From NCBI GenBank assembly GCA_963991145.1, contig CAXDOZ010000119.1, positions 1 through 7,219 of the forward strand: a DNA stretch of 7,219 bases, given 5' to 3'. Positions 1-6,073 of the stretch are shown here, piece by piece. Position numbers and translations under genes: made by a program. Positions within the stretch are counted from its first letter, which is position 1. Each line of letters starts with the position of its first letter. The stretch is from CAXDOZ01 sp963991145 (GTDB lineage Bacteria; Bacteroidota; Bacteroidia; Chitinophagales; JABDMM01). The notes under the pieces were generated by a model. The model did no database searches, was not told the DNA's origin, and saw nothing but the letters and a program-made list of their open reading frames with translations.

Positions 1-247
1 GTTCAGATGTTTCACTTCCCTCATCAAGATGCACTACTCTCTTGATCTGATGTCCAACTTCATCGCAATGTGGAAGTCCAACCGGTGAGCCAACGTAACC
101 GGTAACCAGGAGTTGGTTGTTCTTTGCGATAACGCATCCACTCCTTCCACGACCACATGTGGCGCGCTTTGAAATTGAGTCCATCACTTCCATGAAGTAC
201 TCGTCCCATGTTGGTCTTACGTAATTAACTGTTTGCGTGGATCCCAT
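1..247 (-). CDS. dCMP deaminase family protein, N-terminal part (cut by window edge)
   Basis: Zinc-dependent deaminase predicted to convert dCMP to dUMP, the precursor of dTMP, in the cytoplasm. Only the first 82 codons are present. What can be read is the conserved N-terminus RPTWDEYFMEV (residues 11-21), the SKRATC segment ending at Cys31, GCVIAKNN (37-44), TGYVGSPVGLPHCDEVGH (49-66) and the following region up to the cut. In the family, the catalytic HAE and PCxxC motifs come later and lie outside the window, so catalytic competence cannot be judged. Cys31 and Cys61 sit where T4 dCMP deaminase has structural zinc ligands (inference). The CGRGRSGCVI and YVGSPVGLPHCDEVGH wording recalls a subgroup I associate with archaea and candidate-phyla bacteria rather than ComEB of Firmicutes; this is from memory. 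The ATG at 247 lies inside the 3' end of the upstream kinase-like gene (23-base overlap) behind a strong Shine-Dalgarno sequence, which fixes the start and suggests translational coupling. Confidence 0.9.
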   Translation of the reverse strand, partial: MGSTQTVNYVRPTWDEYFMEVMDSISKRATCGRGRSGCVIAKNNQLLVTGYVGSPVGLPHCDEVGHQIKRVVHLDEGSETSE

Positions 248-794
248 TGATTACCTCCTCTACTTGGTTAAATAATTCATCCATACTTCCATTGTTAGTT
301 AGCTTGAACTTAGCTCTTGCAATGCAAGCTGATAGATTCTGTTTGTTGGGGTCTGACGACTCCATCTCTCTTCGCTCATTCTCTTCGAACTCTTCGAAGG
401 AAACATTGTCTGTAGCACTCTTTCTTTCAGTAATGCGATCATACCTAAGTCTTGGATCGGCATCTACGGCAAGAAGGAAAAAGCGGCCTTTCTCTTCTAA
501 AGCATCGATCTCTCCTATAGTCCGAATACTCTCGATAATACAATCACCACCTTGCTCTGAGGCTGTTCGGTACAATTCCTCTGCAAGAAAGCTTGGGCTG
601 TTATTTTCTCTAAGCTCATTTGCTACAGCAACCATGCTATCCCGGTTAACAGGCATACCCCTTTCCTCAATAACAGAAGTGAGGTAAGAGCGCACAGAGA
701 AGTGCTTAAAGCCGTGATTTTCGATAAGGTAGTCAACCACAGTTCCTTTACCAGCGCCCAGAGTTCCTGTAATTCCAATGATGGTCATGCTCAT
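225..794 (-). CDS. P-loop NMP kinase-like protein paired with dCMP deaminase (189 aa)
   Basis: Small soluble P-loop protein of the nucleotide-kinase/dephospho-CoA-kinase-like group; its substrate is unknown. The Walker A motif GTLGAGKGT is at residues 10-18, right after a hydrophobic strand (TIIGI). It is followed by DYLIENHGF, a segment CIIESIRTIGEIDAL (85-99) in the Walker B position, and an Arg-rich lid-like stretch DADPRLRYDRITERKS (111-126). The end is NNGSMDELFNQV (167-178). This order resembles archaeal UPF0200 kinases, but the usual D-G-I-R is E-S-I-R here. It also resembles the N-terminal domain of fungal dCMP deaminase Dcd1. ATG at 794 or 788 puts the P-loop at the usual distance from the N-terminus; GTG 854 and ATG 845 would add about 20 residues with no family look. 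It overlaps the downstream deaminase by 23 bases, so the two are probably one operon. Possible roles are a dNMP kinase supplying or removing the deaminase substrate, or a nucleotide-sensing partner (inference). Confidence 0.85.
   Translation of the reverse strand: MSMTIIGITGTLGAGKGTVVDYLIENHGFKHFSVRSYLTSVIEERGMPVNRDSMVAVANELRENNSPSFLAEELYRTASEQGGDCIIESIRTIGEIDALEEKGRFFLLAVDADPRLRYDRITERKSATDNVSFEEFEENERREMESSDPNKQNLSACIARAKFKLTNNGSMDELFNQVEEVINGIHANS
253..260 (-). promoter_or_regulatory. Strong Shine-Dalgarno sequence for the dCMP deaminase
   Basis: Read on the minus strand, GAGGAGGT precedes the ATG at 247, with five bases between GGAGGT and the start. It lies inside the last codons of the kinase-like gene (Val-Glu-Glu-Val-Ile-Asn). 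No other start in this window has a comparable sequence, which is normal for Bacteroidota, so this one stands out. It could be partly a by-product of the GAG GAG GTA codons. Confidence 0.55.
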
Positions 795-866
795 GGTGAT
801 AAATGTGCTGATTACTTTTCGCTCATGAGCTCGATCTGTGCACATTTTTATCACAATCCAGCGATG

Positions 867-896
867 GAAAACTAGAATGATAAGAAGCTAAGGCAA
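867..896 (-). promoter_or_regulatory. Candidate promoter of the kinase-like/deaminase operon
   Basis: On the minus strand, TTG (894-896) is followed after 19 bases by TAGTTTTC (867-874), a 7 of 8 match to the Bacteroidota -7 element TAnnTTTG, with the TTG in the expected -33 place. Transcription would begin near 860, leaving a leader of about 65 bases before ATG 794, or allowing the weaker starts at 854 and 845. It is interleaved with the rnhA promoter. Confidence 0.4.
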
Positions 897-900
897 ATTC

Positions 901-908
901 TATCTTTG
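901..908 (+). promoter_or_regulatory. Candidate -7 promoter element of rnhA (TATCTTTG)
   Basis: TATCTTTG is an exact match to the Bacteroidota -7 consensus TAnnTTTG. It ends only four bases before the GTG start of ribonuclease HI. No clear TTG is seen in the -33 position (about 879-882). If it is used, transcription starts at or within a few bases of the start codon, giving a leaderless or nearly leaderless mRNA. Confidence 0.45.
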
Positions 909-912
909 GCCC

Positions 913-1377
913 GTGCGAGTTGAGATTTATACAGATGGTGCCTCAAGGGGCAATCCCGGTCCCGGTGGCTATGGGGCAATTCTTTTAGCAGGTCCCCATA
1001 GAAAGGAGCTTTCACAAGGCTACAGACTAACTACCAATAACAGAATGGAGCTGCTTGCAGTGATCAAATCACTGGAGGCGATGAAGCGAGATGGATTAGA
1101 GATCACCATAACTTCTGACTCCAAATATGTAGTTGATGCCGTGGAGAAGGGATGGGTTTTCAACTGGCAAAAGAAAGGCTGGAAAGGGAAAAAGAATATT
1201 GACCTCTGGAAACGCTTTCTGCAGCTTTATCCAAAGCATAAGATCCGCTTCAAGTGGATCAAAGGACATAATCAGCATCCACTAAATGAGAGGTGTGATG
1301 AGCTTGCAGTAGAAGCCGCTCTTGGATCAGACCTTTTGCCTGATGAAGGTTATGAAAAAGAAGAAGGACTGATCTAA
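913..1377 (+). CDS. rnhA: Ribonuclease HI
   Basis: Cleaves the RNA strand of RNA-DNA hybrids in the cytoplasm, acting on R-loops and leftover replication primers. At 154 aa it has the length of the E. coli enzyme. The four catalytic acids are visible: Asp8 in YTDGASRGNPGPGG, Glu46 in NRMELLAV, Asp69 in TSDSKYV and Asp129 in NERCDELA, together with the flexible-loop His119 in WIKGHNQHP. The basic handle region is present around WQKKGWKGKKN (85-95), so this is the bacterial RNase HI type with a substrate-binding protrusion. The GTG at 913 is the only start that keeps the VEIYTDG strand whole; it has no Shine-Dalgarno sequence and lies just after a -7-like element. The stop codon overlaps that of the convergent fbp gene by four bases. 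Nothing suggests damage. Confidence 0.97.
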   Translation: MRVEIYTDGASRGNPGPGGYGAILLAGPHRKELSQGYRLTTNNRMELLAVIKSLEAMKRDGLEITITSDSKYVVDAVEKGWVFNWQKKGWKGKKNIDLWKRFLQLYPKHKIRFKWIKGHNQHPLNERCDELAVEAALGSDLLPDEGYEKEEGLI

Positions 1378-2384
1378 GCTTCTTCAGCGATCAGCTTTTC
1401 GATTTGCTCAACCATGGCTTTTGAGCCAATAAAAACTGGAGTTCTTTGGTGCAGCTCTGTTGGCTCTAGGTCAAGAATTCGCCTAGATCCATTACTTGCT
1501 GCTCCCCCAGCCTGTTCTGCAACAAAAGCCAATGGATTGCACTCGTAAAGTAACCTTAGCTTACCATTTGGATGAGAATCCATACTTGGGTAAAGGAAGA
1601 CCCCTCCCTTGATCAGGTTGCGATGGAAATCAGCAACCATTGACCCAATATATCTAGAACTGTAAGGCTTGCGTTCTTCATCACCCTGGCAATAGTCGAG
1701 ATACTTCTGAACTGCAATTGGGAACTTTGAATAGTTACCCTGGTTGATTGAATAAATCTTCCCTTCTACCGGAGTCTTGATATCCGGATGGCTCAGGCAA
1801 AACTCTCCAATTGATGGGTCGAGGGTAAAGCCATTTACTCCATTCCCTGTGGTGTACACCAGCATAGTTGAGGAACCGTAGATCGTGTAGCCTGCTGCTA
1901 TTTGCTCACTTCCCTTCTGAAGAAAATCTTGCAAGGTGCAGGCTCCTGTTTCAGTTACTCTCTTATAGATTGAGAAAATGGTTCCAATACTGACGTTCAC
2001 ATCAATATTGCTGGATCCATCAAGCGGGTCAAAAAGAACGATATACTTAGCGTCAGCTGCAACCTCATTCGTGATCGGAACAAAATCATCCTGCTCCTCA
2101 GAAGCAATACCTGCACATTCACCTCCTTTAGAAAGGAAGCTGTAAAGCTGGTCATCAGCGTACATGTCAAGCTTTTGAACTTCTTCGCCCTGAATGTTTG
2201 TGTCTCCTGCTGCGCCTAGAATGTTGACCAATCCTGCCTTGTTAACCTCACGGTTGATGATCTTACTGGCAAGACCGATATCGCGAAGCAATTTCGACAA
2301 CTGACCAGTCGCATTTGGATTGTTCTTCTCTTTCAGGATGATGAACTCTTCAAGTGGAGTTCCAATTTGTGGTTCTTTGATCAT
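1374..2384 (-). CDS. fbp: Fructose-1,6-bisphosphatase, class I
   Basis: Hydrolyses fructose 1,6-bisphosphate to fructose 6-phosphate, the committed step of gluconeogenesis, in the cytoplasm. The 336-residue protein is alignable end to end with E. coli Fbp. NATGQLSKLL (24-33) and VNKAGLVNILGAAG (47-60) come first. The metal-binding residues are Glu96-Glu97 in IASEEQDD and Asp119/Asp122 in FDPLDGSSNIDVN. Later come YGSSTMLVYTTGNGV, YSSRYIGSMVADFHRNL (sugar-phosphate binding) and GKLRLLYECNPLAFVAEQAGG (substrate Lys and metal-binding Glu). The ATG at 2384 is preferred; a TTG at 2408 would add eight residues (PPILDAV...) with no homology to the family. It is divergent from the acetyltransferase and convergent with rnhA. 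AMP inhibition is common in this class, but I cannot tell from sequence alone whether it applies here. Confidence 0.97.
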   Translation of the reverse strand: MIKEPQIGTPLEEFIILKEKNNPNATGQLSKLLRDIGLASKIINREVNKAGLVNILGAAGDTNIQGEEVQKLDMYADDQLYSFLSKGGECAGIASEEQDDFVPITNEVAADAKYIVLFDPLDGSSNIDVNVSIGTIFSIYKRVTETGACTLQDFLQKGSEQIAAGYTIYGSSTMLVYTTGNGVNGFTLDPSIGEFCLSHPDIKTPVEGKIYSINQGNYSKFPIAVQKYLDYCQGDEERKPYSSRYIGSMVADFHRNLIKGGVFLYPSMDSHPNGKLRLLYECNPLAFVAEQAGGAASNGSRRILDLEPTELHQRTPVFIGSKAMVEQIEKLIAEEA

Positions 2385-2405
2385 GACAGCGTCTAAAATG
2401 GGTGG

Positions 2406-2413
2406 CAAATATG
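2406..2413 (-). promoter_or_regulatory. Weak candidate -7 element of fbp (CATATTTG)
   Basis: On the minus strand CATATTTG matches TAnnTTTG at all fixed positions except the first. It would place the transcription start near 2400, giving a leader of roughly 15 bases before ATG 2384 without a Shine-Dalgarno sequence. No clear TTG is found in the -33 position. It lies in the 54-base gap (2385-2438) between fbp and the divergent acetyltransferase; I see no convincing promoter for the latter there. Confidence 0.25.
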
Positions 2414-2438
2414 CCTAAAATTATGAACTTGCAGCCCC

Positions 2439-2936
2439 ATGAATAAAGGCGATACAGTTGATTTTCTTGTTCGGCCTGCCCGGCCGGATGACGTTCCATC
2501 CATGCTAATGCTGGTAAAGGAACTTGCGGAATATGAGAAAGAGCCTCTTGAAGTAGTGGCCACAGAGGAAAGCATGCTTGAAGATGGCTTTGGAGATGAT
2601 CCTGTTTATGAGGCATTGGTAGCAGAGTCAACTGAGTTTGGAGTACTTGGAATTTGCATCTTTTATGAGGCTTACTCCACCTGGAGAGGTCGAATTCTAT
2701 ATCTTGATGATCTGGTCGTTTCAGAGAGATTCCGGGGCTCAGGCATTGGTATGAAGCTCTTTCAGCAATTGATCAACATTGCTAATGAAAGGCCGGTTAA
2801 TCAGATTCGTTGGCAGGTATTGGACTGGAACGAACCAGCAATAAATTTTTATAAAAAGCTCTCAGCAGAACTCGATCCTACCTGGATCAATGGTAAATTA
2901 AGGAGAGAACAGATTGAAAAGCTAGCAAGCAAATGA
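2439..2936 (+). CDS. GNAT N-acetyltransferase, SSAT (spermidine/thialysine) type
   Basis: Transfers an acetyl group from acetyl-CoA to an amine; the family relatives act on polyamines or on thialysine. The 165-aa protein is one GNAT domain and follows human SSAT1 closely. RPARPDDV (12-19), VKELAEYEKEP (26-36), the family signature MLEDGFGDDPVY (46-57), YLDDLVV (88-94), the acetyl-CoA loop RFRGSGIG (97-104) and DWNEPAINFYKK (129-140) are all present. Tyr138 corresponds to the SSAT general acid Tyr140. The end (about 145-165) is less like SSAT. The ATG at 2439 has no Shine-Dalgarno sequence; the fold starts near residue 9. Its TGA overlaps the ATG of the aspartate kinase (ATGA), so the two are very probably co-transcribed and coupled. 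Substrate assignment to polyamine versus a lysine analogue is open. Confidence 0.9.
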   Translation: MNKGDTVDFLVRPARPDDVPSMLMLVKELAEYEKEPLEVVATEESMLEDGFGDDPVYEALVAESTEFGVLGICIFYEAYSTWRGRILYLDDLVVSERFRGSGIGMKLFQQLINIANERPVNQIRWQVLDWNEPAINFYKKLSAELDPTWINGKLRREQIEKLASK

Positions 2937-4186
2937 TCAGAGTTCACAAGTTTGGAGGAGCAAGTGTAAAAGACGAACAGGCCATTCGTAATATGGCTGA
3001 TATTGTCAAATCCCTGGAAGGGCGAAATGTAGTAGTGGTTTCTGCTATGGGTAAGACCACCAATGCCATGGAAGCAGTGGTTCGATCTCAATGGGAAGAA
3101 GACGGTAAAGCAATTGGACTTCTAAATGATATCCTGGAAAAGCACAAAGAGATAAGTCTGGCTCTTATGCCGGATTCGGATCCCTCCTGGATAGATGAGC
3201 TCGCCAAGGATGTTATCAGGTTCATGGAGGATAATCGAAGCAGTGAGTACACCTTCATTTATGATCAGATTGTATCTCTTGGAGAACAGCTTTCTACGAC
3301 TCTTATCTACAACTATTTAAGCGATCAGGAAATAGACTGCGAATGGCTTGATATCAGGAGGCTGTTTACTACAGATAGAGCATACACAGAAGCTAAGATC
3401 AACTGGGAAAAGACAAGCGATAAAGTCTTGAAGTATTTTTCTGAAGAAGAGTCTCAACTAATTATTACTCAAGGATTTTTAGGCTCAACACCTGAGGGCT
3501 TTACTACTACTCTTGGTCGTGAGGGATCAGATTATACTGCAGCTGTTTTAGGCTATTGCCTCGACGCTGAATCTGTAAATATTTATAAGGATGTTCCGGG
3601 AGTATTGAACTCTGATCCAAAGCAATTTGAAGATGCGGTTCTAATGCCTAAGATCAGCTTTCTTGAGGCTATTGAAATGAGTTTTTACGGAGCAAAGGTC
3701 ATTCACCCGAAAACCATCAAACCTTTACAGAATAAGGAGATTCCCTTCTTTGTAAAATCATTCGTAGACCCGGAATCTCCAGGCACCGAGATCTCGAACC
3801 GAGGGGAAATGCCTTCTCTTCCACCAGTGATAGTTTTTAGAGAAAAACAGGTGCTTGTTTCTTTTGCTGTAAAGGATTTCAGCTTTGTTGGGGCAGAGAA
3901 CCTTAGCCTGATCTATAAAGCCCTCGCCGATCAACGCCTTCATCTAAACATGTCTTATAATGGAGCGATCAGCTTCTCAGTCTGTTTGGATAATAAAGTG
4001 AGTAAGATCAAAGCATTGATTGAAGAACTTAAAGATGAGTTTGATATCAAGCTCGAAGAAGGTTTAGAGCTTCTTACAATTCGTCATTACGACGAGGATA
4101 CTATTCAAAGATTTCTACCTGGAAGAAAGGTGATTCTGGAGGAGCGGACAGATGAAGTAGTCCAATTACTTCTACGTCAACGATAA
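2933..4186 (+). CDS. lysC: Aspartate kinase, monofunctional, Bacteroidota type
   Basis: Phosphorylates L-aspartate to aspartyl phosphate, the first step toward lysine/diaminopimelate, threonine and methionine. The 417-aa protein has an N-terminal amino-acid kinase domain (about 1-280). Its motifs are HKFGGASV (5-12), VVVVSAMGKTTN (33-44), SLGEQLS (115-121), TQGFLGS (179-185), LGREGSDYTAA (194-204) and KDVPGVLNSDP (219-229). The more widespread wording is GRGGSD and TDVDG; the variant seen here is typical of Bacteroidota enzymes. The remainder (about 295-417) is an ACT-like regulatory region with DFSFVGAENLS and NGAISFSVCLDN, closing with LELLTIRHYDEDTI. There is no homoserine dehydrogenase domain, so the organism may also have a ThrA-type fusion elsewhere. 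The start is fixed by the ATGA overlap with the acetyltransferase; the lysC name is by function, not proven orthology. Feedback by lysine or threonine cannot be read from the sequence. Confidence 0.95.
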   Translation: MIRVHKFGGASVKDEQAIRNMADIVKSLEGRNVVVVSAMGKTTNAMEAVVRSQWEEDGKAIGLLNDILEKHKEISLALMPDSDPSWIDELAKDVIRFMEDNRSSEYTFIYDQIVSLGEQLSTTLIYNYLSDQEIDCEWLDIRRLFTTDRAYTEAKINWEKTSDKVLKYFSEEESQLIITQGFLGSTPEGFTTTLGREGSDYTAAVLGYCLDAESVNIYKDVPGVLNSDPKQFEDAVLMPKISFLEAIEMSFYGAKVIHPKTIKPLQNKEIPFFVKSFVDPESPGTEISNRGEMPSLPPVIVFREKQVLVSFAVKDFSFVGAENLSLIYKALADQRLHLNMSYNGAISFSVCLDNKVSKIKALIEELKDEFDIKLEEGLELLTIRHYDEDTIQRFLPGRKVILEERTDEVVQLLLRQR

Positions 4187-4644
4187 GGCCTTTCAAGGAT
4201 CATTTGTGATATGATTCCCTGACGAAGATTGAATTTGATCTTCTTTTTCTCCTGTACCTCATTGTAATGCTTCATGTCATCATCTTGCTTAAACTTCAAG
4301 CGATGACGATTTGGATCATTGAGAAGTGCTTCTGCCTCGCGATAATTAGAGCTCATATCTGTTCGTGACTCATGCTCAGATACCATTGGTCTGGACTGAG
4401 AAACAGGTGGTGGAGGAGGAGGTTTAGGCTTTGACTGCTGGGTTTCAGGATACAATTCAGCAAGAATCTCTTCAAGTGATTTACCCGGCTGTTGTTGTGT
4501 TTTCTTTTGCTGTGGCTGTCTTGATCTCGGTTTTGCTTTGGGAGGCTGCTTGCCCTGATTCTTTTTCTTGTTCTTCCTGATTGTGCGGTAGATGTAGAAA
4601 ATTGCCAGCGCTACGAAATATAATATGGGTCCGAAATCGTCCAT
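4177..4644 (-). CDS. Small membrane-anchored protein with Pro/Gln/Lys-rich linker, function unknown
   Basis: I recognise no functional family. The 155-aa protein has an acidic start (MDDFGP), one hydrophobic segment (about 5-19, ILYFVALAIFYIY), then a strongly basic stretch (RTIRKNKKK). By the positive-inside rule this puts the C-terminal part in the cytoplasm. Residues 29-53 are rich in Pro, Gln and Lys. A short helix-like motif KSLEEILAELYPE (55-67) is followed by a run of six prolines (75-80) and a polar, probably disordered stretch. The C-terminus is a compact hydrophobic motif, FNLRQGIISQMILERPY (138-154). I recall similar tails in Bacteroidota hypothetical proteins with the same TM-linker-tail layout, so it is probably a real conserved gene. 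It starts 19 bases after the dehydrogenase stop, so the two likely form one transcript, and it overlaps the convergent aspartate kinase by 10 bases. Confidence 0.8.
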   Translation of the reverse strand: MDDFGPILYFVALAIFYIYRTIRKNKKKNQGKQPPKAKPRSRQPQQKKTQQQPGKSLEEILAELYPETQQSKPKPPPPPPVSQSRPMVSEHESRTDMSSNYREAEALLNDPNRHRLKFKQDDDMKHYNEVQEKKKIKFNLRQGIISQMILERPYR

Positions 4645-4663
4645 GTTTCTAAACTACGCAAAA

Positions 4664-6034
4664 CTATTTGTAGCGGATAGATACAGTTTTGGAATTTGTG
4701 AACTCCAAAAGTCCCTCTCTTCCTAGTTCCTTGCCATATCCGCTTTGCTTGATCCCACCAAATGGAATTCTGGGATCTGATTTTACAATTTCATTTACAA
4801 AGATGTTCCCAGATTGAATCTTTGAGATCAATGCTTCTGCTTCCGAGGTATCTGCAGCCCAAATACTTGCTCCAAGACCGTATATCGTGTCATTTGCCAG
4901 ACTGATCATCTCATCCTCGGAACTATAACTGGTCAGGCTTAGAACAGGCCCAAAGAGCTCTTCTTTCCAGGCAGGACTGTCTACAGGAACATCGATCAAT
5001 ATCGTTGGCGGATAATATGCTGGACTGCTGAGTTTCTCCTCGGATTGAAAAGCAAGCTTCGCTCCCATTTCAATTGACTTGTTCACCTGTTCTTCGAGAT
5101 CTTCTTTTAAGTCCTGTCTGGCCATGCAGGAGATATTTGTGTCCTCCTCTTTTGGGTCCCCGATCCTGAATTGCCCCAATCGGCTCGTTAGAGCCTCTAA
5201 AAATGAATCCTTCAGATCTTCATGTACGATAAATCTCTTTGCTGCTATGCAGCTTTGGCCATTGTTCTGAAATCGGCCCGCCAGGGCTCCCATAACCGTA
5301 GAATCAATATTGGCGGATGGAAGAACAATAAAGGGATCTGACCCACCCAATTCGAGTACATGCTTTTTTAAATGCTTTCCGGCTAATGCTGCTGCCGCTT
5401 TACCTGCCCGGGTAGAACCAGTCAGGGTCGTGCCTGCAACAAATGGATCTGCTAAGACTGATTCAACCTGATCGATATCGATGAAGAGATTCTGCAAGCT
5501 ATGCTGAGGGAAACCGGCATCAATGAAAAGTCTTTCCATAGCCAGAGCGCTTCGCAAGACATTTGGGGCGTGTTTTAGGAGAACAACATTCCCTGCTAAA
5601 ACGGCTGGAACAGCAAATCGGAAGAGTTGCCAGAAAGGAAAATTCCAGGGCATGATGGCAAGAACCGCTCCTAAAGGATCCCTTCTGGTGAATGCTTTGG
5701 TGCCATCCATATCAAAAAGAAGCTCGTCCTTAAGCATATTCGGACCCATAGCAGCAACCCATTCACAAAGCCAGGCACATTTCATGATCTCAGCTCTCGA
5801 CTGAGCAATAGGCTTCCCCATCTCCTCAGTGATTATCAGAGCGAGCTCTTCAACATCGCTTTTCAACTTTAAGGCCAGGGAACGAAGATGCCCTGCCCTT
5901 TCATCTATGCTTAAACTTCCCAGGTTGGCAAATGCTTCCTCAGCGAGTTGGATCTGTTTTTGGGTAGTTTCATTGTCTTGAAAATCAAGGCTTTGAAAAG
6001 TTTCTCCAGAGTAAGGGTCTTTACTGATAAACAT
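4664..6034 (-). CDS. sad: NAD(P)-dependent succinate-semialdehyde dehydrogenase, Sad/YneI type
   Basis: Aldehyde dehydrogenase predicted to oxidise succinate semialdehyde to succinate in the cytoplasm, feeding 4-aminobutyrate or related carbon into the TCA cycle. The 456-aa protein is the short form seen in E. coli Sad (YneI) and aligns with it throughout. EEMGKPIAQSRAEI (70-83), IMPWNFPFWQ (127-136, oxyanion Asn131), LLKHAPNV (152-159, Lys154), TGSTRAGK (205-212), LELGGSDPFIV (227-237, general base Glu228) and NNGQSCIAAKRF (257-268, nucleophile Cys262) are all visible. So are EELFGPV and the terminal FGGIKQSGYGKELGREG. LKHAPNV and LGGSDPFIV set this subgroup apart from GabD. Cofactor choice and exact substrate are not certain. 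The ATG at 6034 gives a normal N-terminus (KDPYSGE). It is divergent from smc and is followed by the small membrane protein. Confidence 0.92.
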   Translation of the reverse strand: MFISKDPYSGETFQSLDFQDNETTQKQIQLAEEAFANLGSLSIDERAGHLRSLALKLKSDVEELALIITEEMGKPIAQSRAEIMKCAWLCEWVAAMGPNMLKDELLFDMDGTKAFTRRDPLGAVLAIMPWNFPFWQLFRFAVPAVLAGNVVLLKHAPNVLRSALAMERLFIDAGFPQHSLQNLFIDIDQVESVLADPFVAGTTLTGSTRAGKAAAALAGKHLKKHVLELGGSDPFIVLPSANIDSTVMGALAGRFQNNGQSCIAAKRFIVHEDLKDSFLEALTSRLGQFRIGDPKEEDTNISCMARQDLKEDLEEQVNKSIEMGAKLAFQSEEKLSSPAYYPPTILIDVPVDSPAWKEELFGPVLSLTSYSSEDEMISLANDTIYGLGASIWAADTSEAEALISKIQSGNIFVNEIVKSDPRIPFGGIKQSGYGKELGREGLLEFTNSKTVSIRYK

Positions 6035-6073
6035 GGTTTATGTCGATGTTGAAGAAGGTTAATTCAATGTTAA

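Noticed and set aside
247..687. Long plus-strand open frame opposite the kinase-like gene
   Set aside because: It is antisense to a well-supported P-loop gene, is Ser/Leu-rich with no recognisable motif, and looks like a shadow frame.
2470..2488. GC-rich inverted repeat CGGCC-TGCCC-GGCCG early in the acetyltransferase gene
   Set aside because: It falls on conserved Arg-Pro-Ala-Arg-Pro codons, the stem is only 5 perfect pairs (7 with one wobble), and no U-run follows. It could slow translation slightly, but I have no evidence of a regulatory role.
2350..2631. Minus-strand open frames across the start of the acetyltransferase and the fbp upstream gap
   Set aside because: The acetyltransferase frame here has family motifs from residue 12 on; the antisense products show none.
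4405..4426. GGTGG/GGAGG repeat-like stretch
   Set aside because: It encodes the polyproline run of the small membrane protein on the minus strand and is not a separate repeat element.
5079..5804. Plus-strand open frames opposite the aldehyde dehydrogenase
   Set aside because: They are antisense to the catalytic core of a full-length enzyme and have no recognisable content.
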